From contig NZ_FMZC01000002.1 in NCBI RefSeq assembly GCF_900102625.1, forward strand, positions 124,001 through 188,000: DNA of 64,000 nucleotides, written 5' to 3'. Both the position numbers and the translations under genes were made by a program. Of this stretch, positions 15,488 through 22,491 are shown one piece after another. The DNA comes from Paracidovorax valerianellae (GTDB taxonomy: Bacteria > Pseudomonadota > Gammaproteobacteria > Burkholderiales > Burkholderiaceae_C). The number at the start of each line of letters is the position of its first letter. Position 1 is the stretch's first letter. The notes under the pieces were generated by a model. The model was not told where the DNA came from. It searched no databases and worked only from the letters and a program-made list of their open reading frames with translations.

Positions 15488-15853
15488 ATGTCCCTTCGAT
15501 TCCGAGGCACCGATCTGCGGCCCGTGCTGGCCGAAGCGATCGCCCAAAAGTGCCGTGTCATCCTTGTCAAGGACCAGGGTGTGTACTGGCTCGCCGAGCG
15601 CGGCGAGCGACGACCCGATGGCCACCAGAAGCTGATCGCCTATGCGGTCGGTTGCAACCCCGATGTCGATCCCTTCGATCACTGGTGGGAACGGGCGCGC
15701 GCCGAACTGGGCGGCGACGACTTCGGGGAATACCTCGATCCGTCCCAAGGCGTGCTGGCCCGCATTCTGGCCAGCGAAGACGATCTGGAGCTGTCGGCCA
15801 CATCGACCCACCTGTCCCTGCAGACCGTGCCGCCCGCCGCGATCGACCATTGA
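15488..15853 (+). CDS. DUF3085 domain protein
   Basis: Encodes 121 residues. The start at 15488 gives MSLRFRGTDLRPVLAEA, the usual DUF3085 N-terminus; the in-frame ATG at 15422 would translate through the hairpin. The diagnostic core is CRVILVKDQGVYWLAERGER, followed by LIAYAVGCNPDVDPFDHWWE and GGDDFGEYLD. DUF3085 proteins are small ICE and plasmid proteins of unknown function. The conserved His/Asp/Trp cluster (DPFDHWW) might bind a metal, but that is a guess. Confidence 0.85.
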   Translation: MSLRFRGTDLRPVLAEAIAQKCRVILVKDQGVYWLAERGERRPDGHQKLIAYAVGCNPDVDPFDHWWERARAELGGDDFGEYLDPSQGVLARILASEDDLELSATSTHLSLQTVPPAAIDH

Positions 15854-15876
15854 TCGGCCCCCTTTTCCCCTTCCTC

Positions 15877-15907
15877 AGCCTCCGCCAAGCGGGGGCTTTT
15901 TTCTTTT
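15877..15907 (+). terminator. Intrinsic terminator closing the first accessory block
   Basis: AGCCTCCGC (15877-15885) pairs with GCGGGGGCT (15889-15897; one T-G pair) and is followed by a run of T residues. It lies 24 bases after the DUF3085 stop and immediately before the foreign HEPN/Toprim gene. Confidence 0.85.
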
Positions 15908-16025
15908 CCGGCAATGCGTTCGACTGCTGGCCGATGCCCCGACTTGCCAAGTAAATTTCAATGCTCGATTTGGGTAGATAGTTCTGAGAGTCGCGTCGCC
16001 CCTCCAATCAAGTACTCTTGCATGG

Positions 16026-17351
16026 CTATGCGCCGCGTGCACCATGTGATGGATTGGATACATTTTTGGCCAACTGGATGCACTCACGAAGAAGGGCGTC
16101 GAGCGCAATGCGAAGCTTACTGACGTCGTAGCTTCCATCTGCAATAGTTTCTGCCGTTGCTTCGTAGAACGCCTTGGCATAGGAATCCTTGTGATCAAGT
16201 GAGCCTTGATAGATCCCCAGCTTGTCCTTGTAGTTAGTCCACGTGACCTGGGCCTGCTTGAACCCTTTCAATCGTAAGTCCAAATAGCATTCGATGGCAG
16301 CAGCACGACCGTTGATATCGGTAGCGATGACCCCCTCTGGCCCTTGCGCCGGGAATTCCCGTAACTCATGAAGGTCCGGCAGAGCGAGCGCGCGCATGTT
16401 GGCAGGAAGTGCCATTCGCTGCAGGGCGCGATAGGCATCTATTCCTTCAGCGTCGTTGTCGAAGAGGAAAACTACGCGGTTGTGAACGTCGATCTTGGCT
16501 AACCCTTCCGCGAATTTGACCAGATTCCCAGTACCAGGAAAAGGATGGCGTTCGGCCAAGTCGATGAACCGGAAAAAGTCCTCTACGTCGGGCTTTAAGA
16601 GCGCGATCGCTTTCTTTAAGATATGTGTGTCTGACGTGCCTTCAGTCGCAATCAAGTATGTCTGCGCTCTCCGAGCGCCAGTGATGAAGTGCTCGTTCTT
16701 TTCCCAGCCAGCGCTGACAAATGCGCCATAGTCCCAGACGACATCCAACTCTAGGTTGGCGGGATTCTCCGCAAGCACCCGCAGTACAGAGTAAGGATGA
16801 AGAAAATCAAGCAGGCTACCGAAGTGGCTACGTTCCGAGTAGCTGTTTCCAGCGTCCCACCACTCAAGTTTCGGCAAAAAGGCAGAAACTGCATCACTCG
16901 AGAAGCGGCCAAACTTCCCGTCTCGATCAGCATCTCCTACATCGTCAGGTAGCTCATTGCTCAGGTCACAAATCGCATGCATGCGAACAAAGTCGAGAAA
17001 GTGATCGAAACCCAATAGCGGCATGTCACAAGCCCCGGGATCTTCAGCATCGTACATCTTCCGCTCTTGATGCTCTGCGGCTCTTAGCTCGTATTCCTCC
17101 TTGACCGTATCCAATGTGTGTCCCAGCAACTCCAGTCTGGGCAACATGGTGATCAGCGGTCGGACCAAGCACATTTCCATCTGTGCGAGATCATCCTCTG
17201 GATGCTGTTCAAAGTAGCTGTAGTCGATCGTAGGGCGACGCCGACGCTTTCGATCGATCTCTTGGAAAAGATGACCATGATCGATGCCCATGTGACCGGT
17301 GTTGTATGTCAGATCAATGTCACCGATCGAAAGCGTGATTGGCGTGCTCAA
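16026..17351 (-). CDS. HEPN/Toprim-associated domain protein, putative phage defence
   Basis: Encodes 441 residues on the strand opposite to the backbone, with clearly lower GC. The start is a TTG at 17349-17351 preceded by AAAAGGAGCCTAG, a strong SD, giving MSTPITLSIGDIDLTYN, which fits the N-terminal domain of HEPN/Toprim proteins. Residues 40-200 are helical. The C-terminal part is a Toprim domain: LIATEGTSDTHIL with Glu237, then VVFLFDNDAEGIDAY with Asp298 and Asp300. In OLD-like and related defence nucleases, Toprim supplies metal-dependent DNA cleavage. The antiviral role here is inferred from family and context. It stands alone, bounded by a terminator on one side and a structured leader on the other. 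Confidence 0.88.
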   Translation of the reverse strand: MSTPITLSIGDIDLTYNTGHMGIDHGHLFQEIDRKRRRRPTIDYSYFEQHPEDDLAQMEMCLVRPLITMLPRLELLGHTLDTVKEEYELRAAEHQERKMYDAEDPGACDMPLLGFDHFLDFVRMHAICDLSNELPDDVGDADRDGKFGRFSSDAVSAFLPKLEWWDAGNSYSERSHFGSLLDFLHPYSVLRVLAENPANLELDVVWDYGAFVSAGWEKNEHFITGARRAQTYLIATEGTSDTHILKKAIALLKPDVEDFFRFIDLAERHPFPGTGNLVKFAEGLAKIDVHNRVVFLFDNDAEGIDAYRALQRMALPANMRALALPDLHELREFPAQGPEGVIATDINGRAAAIECYLDLRLKGFKQAQVTWTNYKDKLGIYQGSLDHKDSYAKAFYEATAETIADGSYDVSKLRIALDALLRECIQLAKNVSNPSHGARGA

Positions 17352-17565
17352 CTAGGCTCCTTTTCAAATGTATGCGCTCACCTAATGACGGCAAACGCTT
17401 TCACCTTTGGCCTTTACTGCCGCCAGAAAAGACTTTGCCCAGAATCGCACTAATGTAAACACGGCTCATCCGCAGGGTCGATTCTCACAGGCAATGCGGT
17501 CGGATGCCAGTACCCCTTGTGAGTAGCGCACCGGCCCAGGACGCACGACGCTTCGCGCATGCCTG

Positions 17566-17691
17566 CCGACCGATGTCGGTGACATGCCAGGCAACCTCCG
17601 GTCTTCGAGGTTGCGCGCAGCCATTAGCTGCGTGACCGGACCAGTTCGCACCGCATCCCTCGTGCGAACGACCACCGGCTTGCCCGGTGGT
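17566..17691. other. Array of five consecutive perfect hairpins upstream of the DUF3577 gene
   Basis: In 126 bases there are five separate perfect stems: CCGAC/GTCGG (17566-17579), GCAACCTC/GAGGTTGC (17591-17614), CGCAGC/GCTGCG (17616-17632), GTTCGCAC/GTGCGAAC (17644-17669) and ACCACCGG/CCGGTGGT (17671-17691). A sixth weaker one (CACCG...CGGTG, 17715-17758) leads to the SD. No coding sequence fits 17352-17789. The pattern suggests a structured RNA or a single-strand origin-like element rather than a simple leader. Confidence 0.7.
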
Positions 17692-17789
17692 GGATGCAGA
17701 TCGCCTTATCAACCCACCGCGGGGTTACGCACCTCTCCCCCGCAGCGTGGGGTCGGTGTGTCTCCGCTTTCTTCCCATGGAGATCCACC

Positions 17790-18698
17790 ATGAACACCCC
17801 ATCCCACACGAAGTCCTACTTCGACCTCCACACCTCGGGCATCGGCTATGTGCAGCGGGCCCGCGAAGTTCCCGTCAAAGGGGGGCGGCGTGCACAGCCC
17901 TTCTTGGCGTGCACGATCGCCGCGCTGGTCGGTCCTGCGAAGGATCCGAGCTACCGGTATTTCGATGTCAAGGTCTCGGGTGCCGAGGCCAAGAAGCTGG
18001 TCGAACGCTACATCGGTGTCGACGATCCCCGGCAGCGTCCGCTGGTCCGTTTCCGGATCGGCGACCTGTGGGGCGATCCGTACATCCGTCCGAGCGGTGA
18101 TCGCAAGGGCGAGCCCGCAGCAAGCATCAAGGGCCGGCTGCTGAAAGCCGAACCGATCGAGCGCACCGAACTGGGAACGGTCGATGTGCACGAACTGATC
18201 ACCCGGGGCATCGGTTACCTCAACCGTCCCAAGGAAGTCACTCCGAAGGACCGCGATGCGTTTCTTTCGTGCTCCATTGCCGCGTTGGCGGGTCCCGTCG
18301 ATGAACCGGAATACCGCTACATCGACGCGATCGTCGAAACCGACGATGCCCAGCACCTGGTGCGGCGTTGCGTGCAGGCCATCGAGGCCGAGCGCAAGGT
18401 ACTGATCGCCTTCCGTCTGAACGACATGAAGATCGATCCGTACATCCGCACCCGGGGCGAGCATGCGGGCGAAGCGGCTGCGAGCCTGGAGTCCAAGCTG
18501 ATCCACGTCGGCATGATCAAGATCGACGGCCAGAAGGTCTATCCCGAGGTCCCCGCGACCACCGAGGCGCCAGTGGCGCAGGACGACAGCGCCTGCGACG
18601 CCGCCGGCCCTGCCGACGATGAAGCCGGCGTCCCGCCGTCCGAGTCCGCCGAGCGCGAGACCGAAGAACACGAGTCGGCCCTGGCTGCCTCGTACTGA
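17790..18698 (+). CDS. STY4534 family ICE replication protein (DUF3577), with duplicated domain
   Basis: Encodes 302 residues. The ATG at 17790 follows CATGGAGATCCACC; the upstream in-frame start at 17694 lies in the leader. The protein contains two copies of the same module: SYFDLHTSGIGYVQRAREV...FLACTIAALVGP...YRYFDVKV (about 9-70) and LITRGIGYLNRPKEV...FLSCSIAALAGP...YRYIDAIV (about 130-185). A tail rich in Ala, Glu and Asp follows. DUF3577 proteins have been described as ICE replication-associated and SSB-like; the fold statement is from recall. It is the first gene after the structured 438-base leader. Confidence 0.88.
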   Translation: MNTPSHTKSYFDLHTSGIGYVQRAREVPVKGGRRAQPFLACTIAALVGPAKDPSYRYFDVKVSGAEAKKLVERYIGVDDPRQRPLVRFRIGDLWGDPYIRPSGDRKGEPAASIKGRLLKAEPIERTELGTVDVHELITRGIGYLNRPKEVTPKDRDAFLSCSIAALAGPVDEPEYRYIDAIVETDDAQHLVRRCVQAIEAERKVLIAFRLNDMKIDPYIRTRGEHAGEAAASLESKLIHVGMIKIDGQKVYPEVPATTEAPVAQDDSACDAAGPADDEAGVPPSESAERETEEHESALAASY

Positions 18699-18746
18699 AC
18701 CGACAGGGTCCCATCGCCGGGGCCCTGCCGTTCCTCCCCGCAGCCC

Positions 18747-18772
18747 ATGCACCTCCTTCCCCGGAGGTGCAT
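18747..18772 (+). promoter_or_regulatory. Perfect 10-bp leader hairpin upstream of the DUF932 gene
   Basis: ATGCACCTCC (18747-18756) and GGAGGTGCAT (18763-18772) are exact complements around the loop TTCCCC. No T tract follows, so it is a leader structure rather than a terminator. The gene starts 82 bases downstream after CAAGGAG. Confidence 0.7.
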
Positions 18773-18853
18773 GCGTTCGCAATTTCCTTCCTACGCATCC
18801 CGCGAGGCCGTCCACCGGCCGGCAGGCTGCTGCATTGTTCAAGGAGAACGGAC

Positions 18854-19681
18854 ATGTCTCTTGCCACCCGCTTTTCGCACCACTCCCCCGTGCTGCGCGC
18901 GGACCGTCCGCTGTCGGACGACCAGATCCGCACCGTTGCGCCCTCCATCTTCGCCGATGAACCCCACGGCAGCCGGTCCCACCGATACGCCTATATTCCG
19001 ACCGCGACCGTGCTCTCCAAACTCCGTGCCGAAGGTTTCGAGCCTTTCATGGTGTGCCAGACGCGCGTCCGCAACGAGGATCGGCGCGAGTTCACCAAGC
19101 ACCTTATCCGCCTGCGCCATGCGAGCCAGATCAACGGCGCCGAGGCCCAAGAGATCATCCTCGTCAACAGCCACGACGGCACCAGCAGCTACCAGATGCT
19201 CGCCGGCATGTACCGATTCGTCTGCCACAACGGCCTGGTCTGCGGCGACACCGCCGCCGACATCCGCGTGCCCCACAAGGGCGACGTGTCGGGCCAGGTG
19301 ATCGAAGGCGCCTTCAAGGTACTCGACGGCTTCGAGACCGTGCGGGAATCCCGCGACGCCATGAGCGCCCTCACCCTCAACGAGGGCGAGGCGCAGGTGT
19401 TCGCGCGCTCCGCACTGGCGCTCAAGTACGACGATCCGGACAAGCCTCTACCAGTCGCGGAGAGTCAGTTGCTCTCGGCGCGCCGCTTCGACGATCGGCG
19501 GCCAGACCTGTGGTCCGTCTTCAACCGGGTCCAGGAAAACCTGGTCAAGGGCGGTCTGTCCGCGCGAACGGCCAATGGCCGCCGCCAGCGCACGCGCGAA
19601 GTGCAAGGCATCGATCAGAACCTGCGCCTGAACCGCGCGCTGTGGATGCTGGCCGATGGCCTGCGCCAACTCAAGGCCTAG
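18854..19681 (+). CDS. DUF932 domain protein
   Basis: Encodes 275 residues. The start at 18854 follows CAAGGAGAACGGAC. DUF932 signatures are SHRYAYIPTATVLSKLRAEGF, TRVRNEDRREFTKHLIRLRH, QEIILVNSHDGTSSYQM and GMYRFVCHNGLVCGD. The C-terminal region contains RTANGRRQRTREVQGIDQNLRLNRALWML, the usual family ending. DUF932 proteins occur widely in phages, plasmids and ICEs; some were described as LGT or Bet/YfjQ-like, but no activity is established. Inferred role: element maintenance or recombination. Confidence 0.92.
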   Translation: MSLATRFSHHSPVLRADRPLSDDQIRTVAPSIFADEPHGSRSHRYAYIPTATVLSKLRAEGFEPFMVCQTRVRNEDRREFTKHLIRLRHASQINGAEAQEIILVNSHDGTSSYQMLAGMYRFVCHNGLVCGDTAADIRVPHKGDVSGQVIEGAFKVLDGFETVRESRDAMSALTLNEGEAQVFARSALALKYDDPDKPLPVAESQLLSARRFDDRRPDLWSVFNRVQENLVKGGLSARTANGRRQRTREVQGIDQNLRLNRALWMLADGLRQLKA

Positions 19682-19693
19682 CGCCGCACGGAC

Positions 19694-19712
19694 CTCGCCC
19701 CTCGCGGGCGAG
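19694..19712 (+). promoter_or_regulatory. Leader hairpin upstream of the DUF3275 gene
   Basis: CTCGCCC (19694-19700) and GGGCGAG (19706-19712) form a perfect 7-bp stem with loop CTCGC, extended by GGA/TCC outside. It lies 13 bases after the DUF932 stop and precedes the SD CCGAGGAG. Confidence 0.65.
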
Positions 19713-19776
19713 TCCGCTTCTTCCGCTTTGAACGGGCGCCCTCCGGCGCCCATCACTTTTTCCGAGGAGACATCCC

Positions 19777-20472
19777 ATGGTGGCCACCAACCAACCGCCG
19801 TTGTCCACGACACCCCACATCGTTACCGGCCAGCTGACGCTGCGCACCATCCGTGGCCGCAACGGCCCGTTCAACGTCGGTCGGCTCGTCACGCCGATTG
19901 GCGAGTTCGCCGTGAAGGACGCGGAACTGGAGCAGTACCCCGAAGGCAAGTACGAAGGGAGCTTCGCCATCCGCTACATCTATCCCAAGGCGTATCCCAC
20001 CGCCGGCGGCATGCGCTTCGAAATCCGGGCCAACCTCGACGGGATGACCCTCTCGGGCCTGGACCAGTTGAGCCGCGACGAAGTCCGCAGCTTTGCGCCG
20101 CAGGACGTCGATCCGCTGGACGAGGACCTGGGTGCACCGGCCACGGCCACACCGGCACCGGTCCCCGAGCCAAGTCCCGCGTCAAAGCCCGCGCCCGTGC
20201 GGACATCGAAAGATCCGCTGATCGATACCACGCCGTTCGGCGTGGAAGCGCCATCTGCTGCCGCGGCTGATGCCACCGAGTCCTGTGGTGCCGACAGCGA
20301 GGACGCTGCGTTGTTCGGTGTGCTGTGGCCCCTGGGCGAGTTCGTCAAGCTGGACTCGACCATCGACCGTCGCACGCTGCGCATGCAGATCGCACGCCTG
20401 GGCGCGCTGGGCTATGCACTGGATTTCAGGTCACAGGAATGGAAACGCCAGCCGGAACCCCAGGCGGCGTAA
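19777..20472 (+). CDS. DUF3275 family ICE protein
   Basis: Encodes 231 residues with a strong SD (CCGAGGAGACATCCC). The N-terminal half (PHIVTGQLTLRTIRGRNGPF, VGRLVTPIGEFAVKDAELEQ, GKYEGSFAIRYIYPKAYP) is the conserved DUF3275 beta-rich domain. A Pro/Ala linker (about 118-150) separates it from a C-terminal helical segment (ALFGVLWPLGEFVKLDSTID through RMQIARLGALGYALDF) that occurs at the end of most family members. The function is unknown, and the family is restricted to ICEs and their relatives. Confidence 0.88.
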   Translation: MVATNQPPLSTTPHIVTGQLTLRTIRGRNGPFNVGRLVTPIGEFAVKDAELEQYPEGKYEGSFAIRYIYPKAYPTAGGMRFEIRANLDGMTLSGLDQLSRDEVRSFAPQDVDPLDEDLGAPATATPAPVPEPSPASKPAPVRTSKDPLIDTTPFGVEAPSAAAADATESCGADSEDAALFGVLWPLGEFVKLDSTIDRRTLRMQIARLGALGYALDFRSQEWKRQPEPQAA

Positions 20473-20511
20473 GTCTCTGCACCGCATCCGCGGTGATTCA
20501 TCCACCCGCTG

Positions 20512-20540
20512 GAGCGCCTTCCCGCGCGGAAGGGGGGCTC
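20512..20540 (+). promoter_or_regulatory. Compound leader hairpin upstream of the 114-residue gene
   Basis: CCTTCC (20517-20522) pairs with GGAAGG (20528-20533) around CGCGC; outside it GAGC pairs with GCTC (20537-20540). A second small hairpin, CACCGC/GCGGTG (20480-20495), lies just upstream. The SD TGGAG follows. Confidence 0.65.
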
Positions 20541-20565
20541 TGGCCTCTTTCTGGAGTTCTTCACC

Positions 20566-20910
20566 ATGTCAACGATCGACTGCAGTACTCACTCACATCC
20601 CATTGATCACACGGCCGACGCGTTCGATGAACCCGCGTGGCGCACGGTCTGCGAGGCACTCGCCGCACAAGCCAACAAGGGTTGCGGCCTGTCTCACGAC
20701 TACTACGTCGAACGCTTCAGTTCGGCGATCGATGCGCAAGCCGGTCGATTGCCCGAAGACCAGCGTGCACAGGCTCTGAAAATCGCACGGGAATGGGACT
20801 ACGCAACACCTGCCGAACGGCAGGAATCCCAGGACTGGAATGCGGATAACGGCTATTGCTCGCACGGCATCGAACTGGGTTGCTGTCCCGCCGGTTGCGG
20901 TTCGTACTGA
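20566..20910 (+). CDS. Small Cys-rich-tailed hypothetical ICE protein
   Basis: Encodes 114 residues. The body is helical (AWRTVCEALAAQANKGCGLS; YYVERFSSAIDAQAGRLPED), and the C-terminus, YCSHGIELGCCPAGCGSY, has five Cys and a His in 18 residues, suggesting a small zinc-binding knuckle. Such C-terminal Cys/His tails recur in small ICE proteins. Function unknown. It sits in the same-strand row with its own hairpin leader. Confidence 0.7.
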   Translation: MSTIDCSTHSHPIDHTADAFDEPAWRTVCEALAAQANKGCGLSHDYYVERFSSAIDAQAGRLPEDQRAQALKIAREWDYATPAERQESQDWNADNGYCSHGIELGCCPAGCGSY

Positions 20911-20958
20911 AGACTGGCCCTTCGCTCCATCGCCACACACGCGGCGTTTTCACCACCC

Positions 20959-20992
20959 GCCGGGGTTCTTCCCCGCGGGGGAGACCTCCGGC
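20959..20992 (+). promoter_or_regulatory. Leader hairpin upstream of the DUF6927-like gene
   Basis: GCCGG (20959-20963) pairs with CCGGC (20988-20992); inside is CTTCCCC-GC-GGGGGAG. The SD CAGGAGG (about 21003) precedes the ATG at 21016. Confidence 0.6.
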
Positions 20993-21015
20993 TCTTCTAT
21001 CTCAGGAGGCCTCTC

Positions 21016-21423
21016 ATGGGCTGGTATTTCTCTCCCCAATCGCGGTCTGAACTGATCGCGCAATTGATCGCGCCGCAGGAGACCGAGCGCGCCAGCGTGA
21101 AGGTCATCGCCCACGCGCTGCGCGGCAATGTCCTCTGGTCCGTCGCCGAAATGACCGCCAAGGCCGAAGGCGTGCATCGTGATCTCGCACCGGGCCAGTC
21201 CCTGCGCACCATCCGTTGCGATCTGCTGAAGCGCAGCGGCGACCAATGGGGCCACAAGCCCCTGGACGAGTCCATGCACCCGTACTACTACTCGTGCCCG
21301 CTCTCCTACCTCGACCTCGCGCCAGAGCGGTGCGCCGACTGGCGTGCAGGCGTTCGCGCCTACCACGCGCGGCGTCGCACGCCCAAGATGGCCACTGCAC
21401 CCGCCGCGTCGCTGACCGCTTGA
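21016..21423 (+). CDS. DUF6927-like hypothetical ICE protein
   Basis: Encodes 135 residues. The sequence MGWYFSPQSRSELIAQLIAP, HALRGNVLWSVAEMTAK, IRCDLLKRSG, WGHKPLDESMHPYYYSCPLS and WRAGVRAYHARR is that of small conserved ICE and plasmid proteins I recall as DUF6927. Conserved His, Tyr and Cys (HPYYYSCPL) might form a binding site. No known activity. The SD is CAGGAGGCCTCTC. It is followed after 14 bases by the next small gene. Confidence 0.75.
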   Translation: MGWYFSPQSRSELIAQLIAPQETERASVKVIAHALRGNVLWSVAEMTAKAEGVHRDLAPGQSLRTIRCDLLKRSGDQWGHKPLDESMHPYYYSCPLSYLDLAPERCADWRAGVRAYHARRRTPKMATAPAASLTA

Positions 21424-21437
21424 GCGAAGGAGCCGAC

Positions 21438-21698
21438 ATGGACCCGATCCTGGCGGCGCTTTCGCCCTCGCTGCTGGCACTCGTTGAAGGAAGTTTGTCC
21501 AACGACGAAGTGTCCAGCGACGAGGAAATGCAGCAGACCTTCATCCGCAGCGGTCTCTCCGAAGAACAGGCGCGACGGGCACTGACCTACCGCGACCAGT
21601 ACCTCCACCACATCTACCTGGAGGGTTTCACGCCGATCACCTCGGCAGACCAGGCGCTTCACTTCAACCCGCACACCCGGCAGTTCACGCCGGACTGA
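21438..21698 (+). CDS. Hypothetical ICE protein, 86 residues
   Basis: Starts 14 bases after the previous stop with GCGAAGGAGCCGAC before the ATG, so it is cotranslated from one message. The protein is acidic (SLSNDEVSSDEEMQQTFIRS) with a helical centre (LSEEQARRALTYRDQYLHHI) and ends HFNPHTRQFTPD. No family recognised. It has no leader hairpin of its own, unlike most neighbours. Confidence 0.7.
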   Translation: MDPILAALSPSLLALVEGSLSNDEVSSDEEMQQTFIRSGLSEEQARRALTYRDQYLHHIYLEGFTPITSADQALHFNPHTRQFTPD

Positions 21699-21718
21699 GC
21701 GGCTTTTTTCCACCCCCT

Positions 21719-21735
21719 GGGGCAGTACTTGCCCC
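21719..21735 (+). promoter_or_regulatory. Leader hairpin upstream of the 217-residue gene
   Basis: GGGGCA (21719-21724) and TGCCCC (21730-21735) pair perfectly around GTACT. It is preceded by GAGCGGCTTTTTTCC, a weak terminator-like tail right after the upstream stop. The gene starts at 21774. Confidence 0.6.
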
Positions 21736-21773
21736 GGCGGGCGGTGCTGTTCCCGTCATCCGAGGACACCACC

Positions 21774-22427
21774 ATGCCCGCAAACCCTTCGTCCAACCCG
21801 CCCCTCTACCGCATCGACGAATGCGCCGACCTGATGGCCGATGCCTGCGTCTGCGGCGCACAGGGCGAACTCGTCTTCCTGTCCGTCTGGGCGCGCGACA
21901 CCGCCATCCAGGAGTTTCTGGCGCGCCTGACATTGCCAGGCGATGCACAGGGCCTGGACCAGTTCCACTTGGTCACCGGCGAGGGCGCTTCGATTCCCGT
22001 GTTCGTCGGCAACGTCGAGCAATTGGAAAAGCGCACGACCCGCGCCTTCCGCCGCACCCTGTTCGGCTCCATGGTCCACCTGTGGCTGTTCGATCGCCGC
22101 TGCGTGCAGCCCGATAAAGCGAACGCCAGCGCGCTCGCCCTGATCCCCAAGGCCGACGCCGCGTCCACCGAACGGTTGTGGACGCTGGTGCGGCAGACCT
22201 GTCCGCTGCCCCTGCTCGACCACTGGCGCGACACCGTGCTGGAGCTGCTGTCCACCCACGCGATGCTGAGCCGCCTTCCGCTGGCCCTCGGGCCGCTCGA
22301 AGGCCATCGGCTGGCCCTGGACGTGCCCGTGCTCACCCAAGCACTCGGCGAATTGATCCGCCGCGACGTTCTCCGCGCCTGCGCGCAAGACGCCCTCCCG
22401 GCAGAGCCGCTTCGGCGACGCGCCTGA
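21774..22427 (+). CDS. Hypothetical conserved ICE protein, 217 residues
   Basis: The start at 21774 follows TCCGAGGACACCACC; the in-frame ATG at 21729 lies inside the leader. The N-terminus (YRIDECADLMADACVCGAQG) has two nearby Cys. The middle has HLVTGEGASIPVFVGNVEQLEKRTTRAFRRTLFGSM as short ordered segments. The C-terminal half is helical (DHWRDTVLELLSTHAMLSRL) and ends in a basic tail. No catalytic motif. Position before the DUF6094 methyltransferase is typical for the element class. Function unknown. Confidence 0.78.
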   Translation: MPANPSSNPPLYRIDECADLMADACVCGAQGELVFLSVWARDTAIQEFLARLTLPGDAQGLDQFHLVTGEGASIPVFVGNVEQLEKRTTRAFRRTLFGSMVHLWLFDRRCVQPDKANASALALIPKADAASTERLWTLVRQTCPLPLLDHWRDTVLELLSTHAMLSRLPLALGPLEGHRLALDVPVLTQALGELIRRDVLRACAQDALPAEPLRRRA

Positions 22428-22437
22428 CGCCCTCGAT

Positions 22438-22466
22438 GGGCCTGCAAAGCAGGCCCTTCCTCCTTT
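22438..22466 (+). terminator. Terminator-like hairpin before the DUF6094 gene
   Basis: GGGCCTGC (22438-22445) and GCAGGCCC (22449-22456) form a perfect 8-bp stem with loop AAA, followed by TTCCTCCTTTTTTC. The SD CAGGAG (about 22480) and the ATG at 22492 come next. Confidence 0.8.
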
Positions 22467-22491
22467 TTTCTCACCGCAACAGGAGCATTCC

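Noticed and set aside
17566-17691. CRISPR array
   Set aside because: The hairpins all have different sequences. There are no direct repeats of constant length with spacers here or elsewhere in the window.
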